Shown: piece by piece, positions 9,735 to 19,800 of the stretch
Layout: every line of letters starts with the position of its first letter
Numbering within the stretch: position 1 is the stretch's first letter
Source of the DNA: Oegoconia quadripuncta
Lineage: Eukaryota; Arthropoda; Insecta; Lepidoptera; Autostichidae
Length of the DNA: 64,000 bases
NCBI GenBank assembly: GCA_949316235.1
Contig: OX438747.1
Span: 26,788,618 to 26,852,617 of the forward strand
Reading direction: 5' to 3'
Made by a program: the position numbers and the translations under genes
Notes under the pieces: generated by a model
Told to the model about the DNA's origin: nothing
The model's input: only the letters and a program-made list of their open reading frames with translations
Databases searched by the model: none

Positions 9735-10007
9735 TTTTATATGAGAGGGCGGCAAACGAGCATGCGGGTCACCTGATGGAAAGCAATCATCGCCGCCCAT
9801 GGACACCCGCAACACCAAAAGGGTCACAGATGCGTTGCCGGCCTTTGAGGAAGGTGTAGGCTCGTTTCTTGAAGGTTCCAATGTCGTACTCGTTCGGGAA
9901 TACCGCTGCCGGAAGTCCGTTCCACAGGGTGGTCGTACGTGGTAAGAAGTTTCTTGAGAAACGTACAGTGGTAGACTTCCACTCATCCAGGTGATGTGGA
10001 TGGAAAT
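9735..10007 (+). repeat. Lepidopteran LINE tail, split by the LTR element
   Basis: The phrases 'gcaaacgagcatgcgggtca' and 'gttgccggcctttgaggaag' are a very common lepidopteran repeat. The LTR retrotransposon at 10008-12980 inserted into it, and the repeat appears to resume at 12981 and continue to about 13060. Confidence 0.6.
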
Positions 10008-10154
10008 TGTATTATTAATGTAAACTCTGTCTTTACTTATTATTTCCTTTATTAATCTCCAGAATACAACTAAATCATTAGGCGCCATAAAGCAAGTGTC
10101 AGTGTCAAACATTTATCTCTCTCACTCACATTCGTCTAGAAACCTAATACAACA
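10008..10154 (-). repeat. 3' LTR (147 bp)
   Basis: Read on the minus strand it starts TGTTGTATTAGG and ends AATACA, with AATAAA about 35 bp before its end. It matches the 5' LTR base for base by eye. Confidence 0.88.
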
Positions 10155-10171
10155 TCCTCCCTTTTTTCTTT
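10155..10171 (-). promoter_or_regulatory. Polypurine tract of the LTR element
   Basis: The minus-strand sequence AAAGAAAAAAGGGAGGA lies directly against the 3' LTR, the usual position for the plus-strand DNA primer. Confidence 0.75.
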
Positions 10172-10247
10172 AAATTAAATTTATAAGACCAAAATAACAA
10201 TATTTCTCAAATCAACCAATAAGTACAATATGTTAACATAACATTTA

Positions 10248-11354
10248 CTACTCCTCATAATCTTCCAACCATTTTGGCTTCCAACGTTTTCTGATACTTT
10301 TCCTTACCTCTACATCTTCTACTCTCTCATTACAATCATTTTCTACACTTAAATCCCTATTACTATCCTTAATTGTCTGTCCACTACTGCAATCTGTTTC
10401 ATTATGCACCCTATTATCTACATGTTCTTCTTGTATAACATAGTTTTTTCCATTTGGTACAACATTAAGGGCCCGATTTTGAGAAATTTGTGAGAAATCG
10501 TTTAAATCATCTGTATAAGGAGCTGAAATAAGGTGCCATCTGTTTCTACGATATTGTCCCCTTCGCGTGCCTACTATATAAGATCTTGGTTCCTCCGCTT
10601 TCTTTAAAATTTTTCCATATTCTCTCAAATCTACAATCCATACTCTATCGTTAACTTTCAACTCTCCCAGTTGCCTAACCCCATGTCTTTTATTGTAATA
10701 AATTTTAACTTTATTTTTCTTTTCTAAATCGTTTTTCTTGAATTCCGTTTTGCATTTTATTTGCTTATCCAAAGAACGTGATAATCTAGGCAAATTATCT
10801 CTTAATCTTCTATTAAACATGAGTTCTGCCGGGCTGAATCCTGTATCTAAAGGCGTATTTCTGTAAATGAGAAGGGCCAAATTTTTATCTGAATTCTTTT
10901 TTATTATATTTTTTGCTATTTTCACGGCTGACTCAGCACCGCCATTGCTCTGCGAATAATATGGACTACTCATAACATGTTGAAAGTTATATTCCATGGC
11001 AAATTCTTTAAATTTGGTTTTAAACTGCGTTCCACAATCAGTTCTAACAATCTCTGGAATACCGAACTTTGAGAAAATGTCTTTACAAAATTCAATGATA
11101 CTGTTTTCAGTAAGATTCGGCAATAGTTTGAAATCTAAATATCGCGAATAATAATCCACTATAACGACATACCACTGACTGTTAACGTGAAACAGATCCA
11201 TTCCTAGTTTTTGCCAGGGTCTATCTGGAGTTTTTTCTTGAACAATATCCTCTTTATTATTCCTTCTCTCCTCTATGCACTGTGGACAGTTTTGAATCAG
11301 TTTTTCTATTTGAGTAGACATACCTGATCTGATGGAATCCAGACGTAGCATCAA
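10248..11354 (-). pseudogene. Retrotransposon integrase (pol 3' part)
   Basis: A 368-codon frame. The integrase zinc domain survives only as its CPQC half. The core has GMDLFHVNSQW (Asp), VRTDCGTQF (Asp) and GGAESAVK (Glu), a complete DDE triad. A C-terminal region around RRLRDNLPRL and VNDRVWIVD follows, as in Ty3/Gypsy integrases. The first codons belong to the join with RT and are not a true start. In the intact parent this would be part of one polyprotein that inserts cDNA into chromosomes. Confidence 0.8.
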
Positions 11355-12834
11355 TTTTTGAAAACCATTTTGAGTTTTTTAGCAATGCCAAGGTCACCTC
11401 AACTTTAGGTATTGGAAAAACTGGTCGCAGAATGTTTTTATTTAACTCTGTATAATCACCACATATCCTAACACTGTCATTGTCTTTGGGCACTACTACC
11501 ATGGGTGAAACATACTGGGTCGGTTCTTCTACTTTTGCCAGCACATTCAACTTGCATAACTTGTCTAATTCCATTTTAACTTTATTTAATAGAGGAATAG
11601 GTACGACTCTTGGTGTATACTGTATATAACCTTTCTCTTTGTCACACAATTGTAAATTATAAGGCTCATTAAACACACCTAAATCACAAAAAATTTTTGG
11701 ATACTCTTTCTCTACATCAACTTGGCTTGTGCTACACCTTGTAATACTATTCAATCCCCAAATCTTTATTAATTGCATCTTTTCTATTGCTGGCACTCCC
11801 AAAATAGGAGATTTTAAATTTCTAACTACATAAATATCACCTGTATATTCCCGCTCCTCATACCTTAATGTAGCTTGAATTATGCCTAATACAATCAATT
11901 CTGTGTTGTCTGGGCCCTTTATGTTGATTTTACACGGTTGCAGTTTCTGTTTGGTGCTCACATTTCCTTCAGGAACTGCAACTATATCTGCTCCTGTGTC
12001 AATTAAAAATTTTAATTTACATTTGTAAACATCGTTTTGAAATATTTTTACATCTGCTACATATTTACTATTAATAGCACATACCCGAACTTCTTTATCC
12101 GACAACTTAGCTTTGCAACATCTAGCAAAATGTCCCATTTTTTTGCATTTCAAGCATGTAGCCTTGAACGCTGGACAGACACTTCTATTTGGGTGCATAT
12201 TCCTTCCGCAGAACCAACATGCATTCTTCTTGACATAGTTCACTTCCGCTGTGCTCTCTATATTAAATGAGGCATTTTCAAACACTTCCACATTTCTTGC
12301 TACAGTTAATGCCTGTTCCAGTGTTAATTTGATGTTAAGTAGCATCTTCTCTCTTGCCCTTTGGCTGGTTACTCCAACCACTATTTTATCCCTGATCATG
12401 TCATCCTTTAAAACACCAAAATCGCAGTCTTCAGCTAACACACATAACTCTCTGGTATACTCATCAACTGACTCGCTCGATTGTTGAATTCTGCTATTAA
12501 ACCTGTATCTAGCGTACACCACATTTTTTTTCGGCTGGAAATGATTATCCATACGCTCTAAGACACCTTGCAATGTCTTCTGTTCCTCTTCGATTTTCAA
12601 CTGCAGCCATAGATCCTCCGCTTTTTCACCCATTAAATACAATAATAGATCAATCTGCTCCTCTTCTCCCTTCGTAGACAACTCACTTACAGTAAGATAG
12701 CGTTGAAATCTCTTTTTCCATTTCGCCCAATTCTCTGGTCTGAAATCGAATGGCCCCGGTGGCGTCACTGCACACGGCGGGGCAGAAATGTTTATAATTT
12801 GTGCACTAGTATTTTCCTCCATCGCTGCCACCAT
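11257..12834 (-). pseudogene. Retrotransposon gag-protease-partial RT polyprotein
   Basis: A 525-codon frame whose ATG uses the last base of the 5' LTR, as in mag-like elements. The gag part has a capsid-like helical region and two CCHC-type knuckles (CWFCGRNMHPNRSVC; CLKCKKMGHFARCC). Protease has LIDTGADIVAVPE. RT starts with VVVPKDNDSVRICGDYTELN and IDATSGFHQI and then breaks off. The deletion shifts the frame, so the tail after about residue 500 is read from integrase DNA in the wrong frame. Catalytic YxDD is absent. Confidence 0.85.
12819..12833 (-). promoter_or_regulatory. Primer binding site of the LTR element
   Basis: TGGTGGCAGCGATGG follows the 5' LTR directly and starts with TGG, the complement of a tRNA 3' CCA. 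The tRNA identity was not determined. The site also encodes the first gag codons. Confidence 0.5.
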
Positions 12835-12980
12835 GTATTATTAATGTAAACTCTGTCTTTACTTATTATTTCCTTTATTAATCTCCAGAATACAACTAAA
12901 TCATTAGGCGCCATAAAGCAAGTGTCAGTGTCAAACATTTATCTCTCTCACTCACATTCGTCTAGAAACCTAATACAACA
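12834..12980 (-). repeat. 5' LTR (147 bp)
   Basis: Identical by eye to 10008-10154. It supplies the promoter and the A of the gag ATG. Confidence 0.88.
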
Positions 12981-13420
12981 GAAATTTAATTTTCGGCGAG
13001 AAGTGTATCGGTTAAATTGAGCAGCGGGTATATGCTCGAACAGTTCTTCAGAACACTCTACATGAAAGTAATGACATCAGCATTACCTATGCACATCGTA
13101 TACGATTCAAACGTTAACGATAAAGGTGAGTCGGGGCTTACCGCAATCGTATTCGTATTCACTAATGGTACTAAGAATTCTTATGATTCTTTTGTTATTG
13201 CAAAAAAATATTATTTCAAAAACGTGTTTTACGTTTATTAGCTACTGCTCCTACTAATAATTTGTAGAACAAATACCTTTTCCAAAAAGTGAATATTTCG
13301 ACAAATAACCTACTATTATAAAATTATTTTTATTACATGAGTCATGTAGATGATCGAAGCATGTATCAAACAATAAAGTTGTTGCTTAATGCTACTACAT
13401 TAGTAGAATCACGCGCTCAC

Positions 13421-13442
13421 ACACACACACACACACACACAC
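13421..13442. repeat. (CA)n microsatellite
   Basis: About eleven CA units in intergenic DNA between repeats. The surrounding 13060-13540 has no recognised gene. Confidence 0.85.
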
Positions 13443-13539
13443 GTACATTTTTTATTCTATTCTATCGTCTATTCTTTTCCACTTTTTAATTATATTTGGT
13501 ATATTGTTATGTAATATATTGTTATATAAATATAATAAC

Positions 13540-13726
13540 ATTGTTACTGCCTGCGTCACCTAGGGGGAGAGCCTGGCAATCTGAAAAACAGGTTAATTTC
13601 CTAGTTCAGATGTCAGTCTCTCACAAGTGATATAGTATATTTGGGCCTGAATTTTGTAACAGTGCTGATATTTTCTTACTTGTGTGTGAAACAATAAAGA
13701 TTATTATTATTATTATTATAATATTT
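13540..13726 (+). repeat. Non-LTR 3' tail ending in (ATT)n
   Basis: The segment reads 'gcctgcgtcacctaggggga' ... 'tgtgaaacaataaag' and ends in seven or so ATT units. It looks like the 3' UTR of a LINE with a microsatellite tail. No coding part is present. Confidence 0.5.
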
Positions 13727-14262
13727 TTAATGGTTGATAAGTAAAGAAGTACAATATTGTTTCATGTAAAATGTTGTTTAATGTTTTACTTTAACTTAAA
13801 AGTTGTTCTTATTACGTAAAAAATGTAGTAAAATGTAGTAACATGATTAGTAATCAAAATACTACGGGTTCTTTTACTTTTATTGGCCTTAATTCCCCGA
13901 TAAAGTCCCGATTTAAATTATTCCTCACTCTCTATTTTCCCACAAATCGAGGAATTTTTTCGTAATTGGCAGCACTGCATGTACAAATTTGGTAGGTTAG
14001 AAATTATGTAATGCAAAAATAGAGTGAGATAACGTTATTCTGCGTATAAGGGCATCCCTTTCTATTGCGCTCTTTAGCCAAAGGTGTTAATGAAAAAGTA
14101 CACAATAGCGCCGTCTAGTGTCGAGTAGCAATACTTTTGGACAATTCCAATATCATTCATTCATTGTATACGAGTGTCAAAGGACGACATACGTAATGCA
14201 GTAATTTTTATACGAGTGGTCGATGAACGTCAACGATGGCCGATTGAAACGTTTTACGTAAT

Positions 14263-14460
14263 AGGCCCTCAGTATGGGTGAACAAGTAGCATTTCTGAAT
14301 ACATTGAAAATCACAAACTGTACGGTTTCTCGCCAGTATTGGCCAACAAATGACTTTTCTGAATACATTTAAAATCACAAACTGTACAGATGTACGGTTT
14401 CTCACCAGCATGGGCCAACAAGTGACTATTCTGAATACATATAAAATCACAAACTGTAAA
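14263..14460 (-). pseudogene. Decayed C2H2 zinc-finger units
   Basis: Three degenerate 84-bp-like units repeat the words 'cacaaactgtac', 'ggtttctcgccagtat' and 'caacaagtgac', the same DNA that encodes the CTVCDF...GEKPYS fingers of ZnF-2. Frames are broken. They lie downstream of the ZnF-2 stop and look like lost C-terminal fingers or a dead tandem copy. Confidence 0.65.
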
Positions 14461-14945
14461 GTGTCATTCTATGGAACTTGCTAACTATGTAAACAAAAGA
14501 CGATCTCAGATCACTCTCGTACCTACTTGTTTTTTACATTCGGTATTTTATTATTCGATATGGTTAAAATAGAAGATATTGGCATAGGTAGTTTATTTTT
14601 TTCAAAAACGCACGCGCCGCCCGATATTGATATGAGACTGGCAAGATTCTTAGGTTCCTACCATGCGAAATTTATTTGGAAGTCATATTTTCTCCAAGTT
14701 TTCTTTATTTATTTGTCATGGTCGACGAATAAATGTATTCTATTCTATTTATGTAATGATGTAATTATGTGGAGCAGTCTATAAACGCGACCGTCAAATG
14801 ACACAATTAACGCTTTATTCTATGATAGTTTGGAAAAAAAATAAACTATCTATGCCAATACCTTCTATTTCACTTACCTAATATGCCCTATTTTTTTTTT
14901 TATGTTATACTCACCGGCATAGTTAGCAAGTTCCATAGAATGTTA
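14461..14945. mobile_element. TIR element inserted in zinc-finger relic
   Basis: 'cattctatggaacttgctaa' near 14465 is matched inverted at 14922-14942. A second inverted pair ('gaagatattggcataggtag' / 'ctatctatgccaatacctt') lies inside at about 14570 and 14850. Zinc-finger relic DNA resumes on the right ('ttacggtttctcgccagtat'), so the element split a finger unit. The inner repeat recurs at 26555-26605 and 60885-60930. Confidence 0.6.
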
Positions 14946-15192
14946 GTTTACGGTTTCTCGCCAGTATAGTAAAAAATGATTAAAAAAAAACAGAGAAGCC
15001 GGGGCTGTGGTTGTTCGTGCACTTTTGGGATCCATTGCATATAGGGACATAAAAATATTTTTTTGGGCATATTTCTGAAAAATTTTATCTGTGGACACTG
15101 TTTGTCAAAGAATTATTATTTTACCAATATGTTTCTTGTTTGCTTATTATTATGCTTTGACTGTTTGTGTTCTTAAAAAAAAAAATAGTTAC

Positions 15193-15365
15193 AATCACAA
15201 ACTGTACAGCTGTACGGTGTCTAGCCAGTGTGGGTCAACAAGTGGTCTTGTAAGATACTTTTCTCAGTACTTTTATAATCACAAACTGTATAGGCCAACA
15301 AGTGACTTTCTTAATACATTTAAAATCATAAACTGTACAGCTGTACGGTTTCTTGCCAGTATGGC
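15193..15365 (-). pseudogene. Further decayed zinc-finger units
   Basis: Two to three broken finger units share 'cacaaactgtacagctgtac' and 'caacaagtg' with ZnF-2 exon 3. They end where a LINE-like 3' repeat (15366-15725) begins. Confidence 0.6.
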
Positions 15366-15725
15366 TCGAAATGAAATGAAAATCATTTATTCATGTAGGC
15401 AATACAATATGCACTTATGAACGTCATTTGTTTTTTAAACTACCACTAGCTCGGAACGCGACCACTACTGAGAAGAGCTAGCGAGAAACTCAGAGGGTTT
15501 GTCTCTTTTCATTAAATCATTTACAATCAAGAAAGGTTACAACAATTTATATATCGTGTAGAGGAGCCGTTTAATCCCATGGATTACTTTCATTAATATA
15601 GTCTGAAATTTTGTAATATCCCTTTTTACATAATTTTATAATATGTTTAAATTTATTAAGCGGAAGATTCCGTATATCCATGTATCTCTGTATGCTCAAC
15701 ATGTATCATCTCAATTACCCTCCTG
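15366..15725 (+). repeat. LINE 3' UTR remnant
   Basis: 'gctagcgagaaactcagagg' and the following 'gtctcttttcattaaatc' resemble the tails at 2560-3010 and 58000-58310. It is inserted between zinc-finger relics and the functional ZnF-2 exon. Confidence 0.45.
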
Positions 15726-15757
15726 ACTATATACTTATAATTACTAACTATACAGCT

Positions 15758-16854
15758 TCACGTTTTCTTGCCAGTGTGTGTCAACAAGTGACGTCCCCAA
15801 TGACTTTTCTGAATACATTTAAAATCACAAACTGTACAGCTGTACGGTTTCTCGCCAGTATGGGTCAACATGTGACGTGTCAAATTGCCCTTCTGACGAC
15901 ATTTATAATTACAAACTGTACAGCTATATGGCTTCTCGCCATAATGGGTCAACATGTGAGGTGTCAAATGGTTCTTCTGATTACATTTAAAATTGCAAAG
16001 TGTACAGCTGTACGGCTTTTCGCCAGTATGTATCAACAAGTGTTTCGTTAACCTACTCTTCTGAACACACTGATAATCACAAACTGTACATTTGTACGGT
16101 CTCTCGCCGGTGTGGATCATCATGTGTGGTATTAGACTACTTCTCTGTGCACATTGATATTTACAAAACTTACAGCTAAACGGTCTCTCACCGGTATGCG
16201 TCAACACATGTTTTCTCAAATTACATTTCAAACTACATTTGAAATCACAAACTGTACAGCTGTACGGTTTCTCGCCTGTGTGTGTCAACAAGTGTCTTCT
16301 CAAATAGCTTTTGTGGCTAAATCTATAATTACATATCGTACAGCTGTACGGTTTCTGGCCAGTGTGGGTCAACAAATGGTCTTGCAAGATACTTTTCTCA
16401 GTACTTTTATAATCACAAACTGTACATTTGAAGGAGCCCTCGCCAGCGTAGATTATATCATGTTTTAACTTCATATGTTTTTCGAAACATTCGCGCGAAA
16501 CAGCCTTGTATGTACATTGATCGCAATGAAAATATACTTCTTGTTTTAATTTGCTATGACGTTCTAAGTGCTGGATTAAATCTATTTTCTTTTTAAATCC
16601 CTTGCCACAGTCATTGCAAATATATTTAATCACGACTGTAGGTTTTCTTTTTTTATCATTTCTAGTGTTTATTGAGGCATTCGTCTTTGTAAATATTTTT
16701 TTATCAACTCTCTTTTGATCAACGAGAGGCCTTGATGTACTCGCGACTGCGACATATGTTTCTGCAGCTGTAGCATAATTTTCCCCAACTACATGTGACG
16801 TCGGTTCCACATGAAGTAATTTTTCAAGTTTAAGTTTCTTTGGTGACGAGGCAT
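15758..16854 (-). CDS. ZnF-2 exon 3: ten C2H2 fingers
   Basis: The acceptor AATTTCAG precedes 16854. 365 codons encode linker and fingers with knuckles CNDC, CDQC, CTVC, CTIC, CTVC, CKFC, CTVC, CTLC, CTVC, CTVC. One linker reads HYGEKPY. The last finger ends THTGKKT and then stops. Just past the stop the frame still reads SCIVSNYKY, a broken finger. Confidence 0.93.
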
Positions 16855-19800
16855 CTGAAATTAATATAATCGTAACCATTGATTTATATGCTGTATGGTC
16901 GCGCGAACAAATCTTTTTCGCGCTTTTCTCGAACTAGAATGAATGAAGAACCAACAATTACAAAGGAGTGAAATAATGAACAGCGACTGAATAAGCAGTC
17001 GCTCCACTCATCTGTAGGCACGAAAGTGCTTGTGTTTATTTTGTTGATTTCGAATAAAAAACATTATGTTGATGGAAACAGATTTTTATTTCGTTTTCGA
17101 AAAATAATAATGTAATTATTGTAGTGTTGATGTTTACAATAGAAAAAAGACAATGGTAACTCGCAGAGTCATTCATAATCATCTCATAAATGTAAGTAGG
17201 TGCTAGACGAAAGGGGCTTCTCATAATATCTAAATCAACCCTAAAATAGTAAAACTTCAGCTATTTCACTGTTATTTATCCATAATTTTCATTAAACAAT
17301 AATGAAACAGCTAATATTTTTCGCACGATCGGAGTGTTGGTGCAGTGGTATTAATTATAAGAAAATTGATTTAGCTATTTCAAAAAACAAACGGTTACAT
17401 CGGAAAACATTGTCACTTAAAATATAACACTTATATAAATAAACCATTGTTTCTCTTATATTATATATAACACAATATTAAATTCAATGCAGTCTTATGC
17501 ATTTTTTCTTGTCTGAGTTTTAACAAAAATATTTTTTTAACAGAACAAATCCCGGAACTAAATGTCCGAGATATGACATAGGCCAATAGACAGACCCAGT
17601 AGGTATTTTATTTGAAAAAAAAAAGAGAGAAACGGCTTTTTTGGCGGGAACTCGGCGAGTGAAGTTGAATTTTTCTTTATAATTCTTATAATTTGTGCAT
17701 TCTAACTTTTGAAGCTTAATAATGGCAGAATATTGTGCAGCAAACGTTAGTGATGGTGTACAAGTGAAGGGGGCAACAGTTTCGTCTATCCCAAATTCGT
17801 TGACTTGCTGATTTTGATGGTGTAATCTGGATAAATCAAAACGACAGAATTAATTGAATAGCAAATAATATTAAAAGTTATATAACGTATGAAGGCTTTT
17901 TGGCGGGATCTCGGCGAGTGAAGTTGCACTTTTCTTTATAATTCGTATAATTTGTACATTCTTAAGCTTAACTTAACTTTTGAAGCTTAATAATGGCAGA
18001 ATATTGTGTAGCCAATGTTTGTGATGGTGTACAAGTGAAGGGAAGTGTAAATTAAAGTGCGTAACGGAGCTTTCGGGTTCCCACAAGAAGCCGCCAAAAT
18101 CTTTTGTAAAGCATTCTGCCACTTTACTGAAGAATGACTTGAGCGTGACTAGACTCTGTATACGCCAAGTATACGACGAATTACTTGTTTTGACTGAGAC
18201 TGACTTACAAACTAAAGAAATAAGAGAAATAAGACATGGCTGTTATGGGCTAGATCCCTTTGCCTTCTCCTAGAGGAGAGACTAAAACGAAAAAGAGAAA
18301 CAAGAATTGTGACTAGCATTTAAAAAAAAAACAAAAAAAATTGTCATTTTGAGTACTTCGAGCTCTTTTCAGCTGAAACAAACCTTTCCGTAAAGCACAA
18401 TAAAATGAAATTGTACACTTGTCTTTAATTCAAAGGAACTATTGCGCAAAGAGGCAGTTCTTGGATTTTATATTTTTATTATAAATTCTTTTTGTAAATA
18501 TTGTTGATGTAAGTGTTAATTTGCATCCAAGTTCGTTTACGCAGAATTGGCTCTTTGCGCAATACTTGTTCGCATAAGGCTTTTCCTGGATTTTTTTTCA
18601 TTTTTATAAATTGTTTTAGATGTCGCATTACTGCTTCAACCTCATCGCTACTCCATTTGTTATGAGTTTTCTTTCGTCTTATTGGTTTTGGTACAGTTAT
18701 TTCTTCAACAGATCCATCATCGGATTCATCGGTAAGTATTTCTTTTTTCTCTTTTGAATATTTTGTACGTTTGAGTGCAATGTCAATAGAACTTTCGGTA
18801 TCCGATGACTGCACCTGCTTTGGAGCACTTTCTTGTTCACTTATCATATTTTTTTTGGTTTCGTCAATTGTTAGTTTGTTTATTACTGCTTTGCCCTTTT
18901 GTTCAGTAACTTTTTTACCGGTAAGTATTTTTTTTCTCTTTCTTGTTTTTCTCTTTAGTTGTTTTTCTTTAACATACTTACTCTTCTTATTGTTTCTTAT
19001 TTTCTCACTTCTTTCTTCACATATAGCGCTTTTATTTTGGTGATCATTCTCGTTATTGATTATACTGTTGTCGCTTTCATTATCTTCAATTATATTATCG
19101 TTTATTTCTGCTTCTATTTGTTTCTCTTTATTTTTGAAAGTTTTGATTTTTTTGTCCTTAATATAATCACATTTACTGGTTTCATTTTCTTTGCTAGCTG
19201 TGTCACTGTCAGTTTCATTATTTCTTTTCTCAATTTCGTTAACATATGAATGAGTTATTTCACTTTCAGACTCTTTTTCTATAGGATTTTCTTTGTTTAT
19301 TGAATGATTTTCAATTTCTAAAAGTCTGCTGCCAACAAGTCCCGTTTGAATAGCTTGTATGGGTAATCGATAGTTACTGGCATGCACTTGCATATCATGA
19401 CCGAGAAATGGGGTATATTTATCGTCAGTTTTACCATGAACTTGAGAAATCGTGTCAATATGGTGTCTCAATCCAGTCGAGGTCAACATTTCCGGTTTTT
19501 TTAAGTTGCACATGTTTTTTATTCTATTAAGACATCTCCCCCCATCAAATGGTTTATCCGTGAGTGTACGGGCAAACAAGTAATCTGACGAAATTTTCAG
19601 AATTGATCGACAAGCTATTAGCGCATCAATATTTCTTCTCATCACTTTTGTCAGTAGCACGGGTACAGACCTACCTCGTTTACCCGGAATTTGGAAAATG
19701 TCTAAATCTGATATAGCTTGTTTTTGTTTTTTGTCCAGAATTTCCAGAACTTGTGGTGGAATATTGTCAGTATTTCGGTTAAGATAATATTGAAGCTCTG

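Larger units (their letters stand above)
10008..12980 (-). mobile_element. mag-like Ty3/Gypsy LTR retrotransposon, internally deleted
   Basis: Two 147-bp LTRs (10008-10154, 12834-12980) appear identical by eye and are flanked by the 5-bp duplication GAAAT (10003-10007, 12981-12985). Coding is on the minus strand: gag, protease and the start of RT in one frame, then the integrase core. The rest of RT, RNase H and the integrase zinc domain are missing at a single junction near 11330-11350. A gag-pol frame starting at the LTR edge with very short LTRs fits the lepidopteran mag lineage. Matching LTRs point to a recent insertion; mobility would need proteins supplied by another copy. Confidence 0.85.

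Noticed and set aside
12834..12980. Possible intact, active retrotransposon judged from matching LTRs
   Set aside because: Most of RT and RNase H are missing, so it cannot be autonomous.
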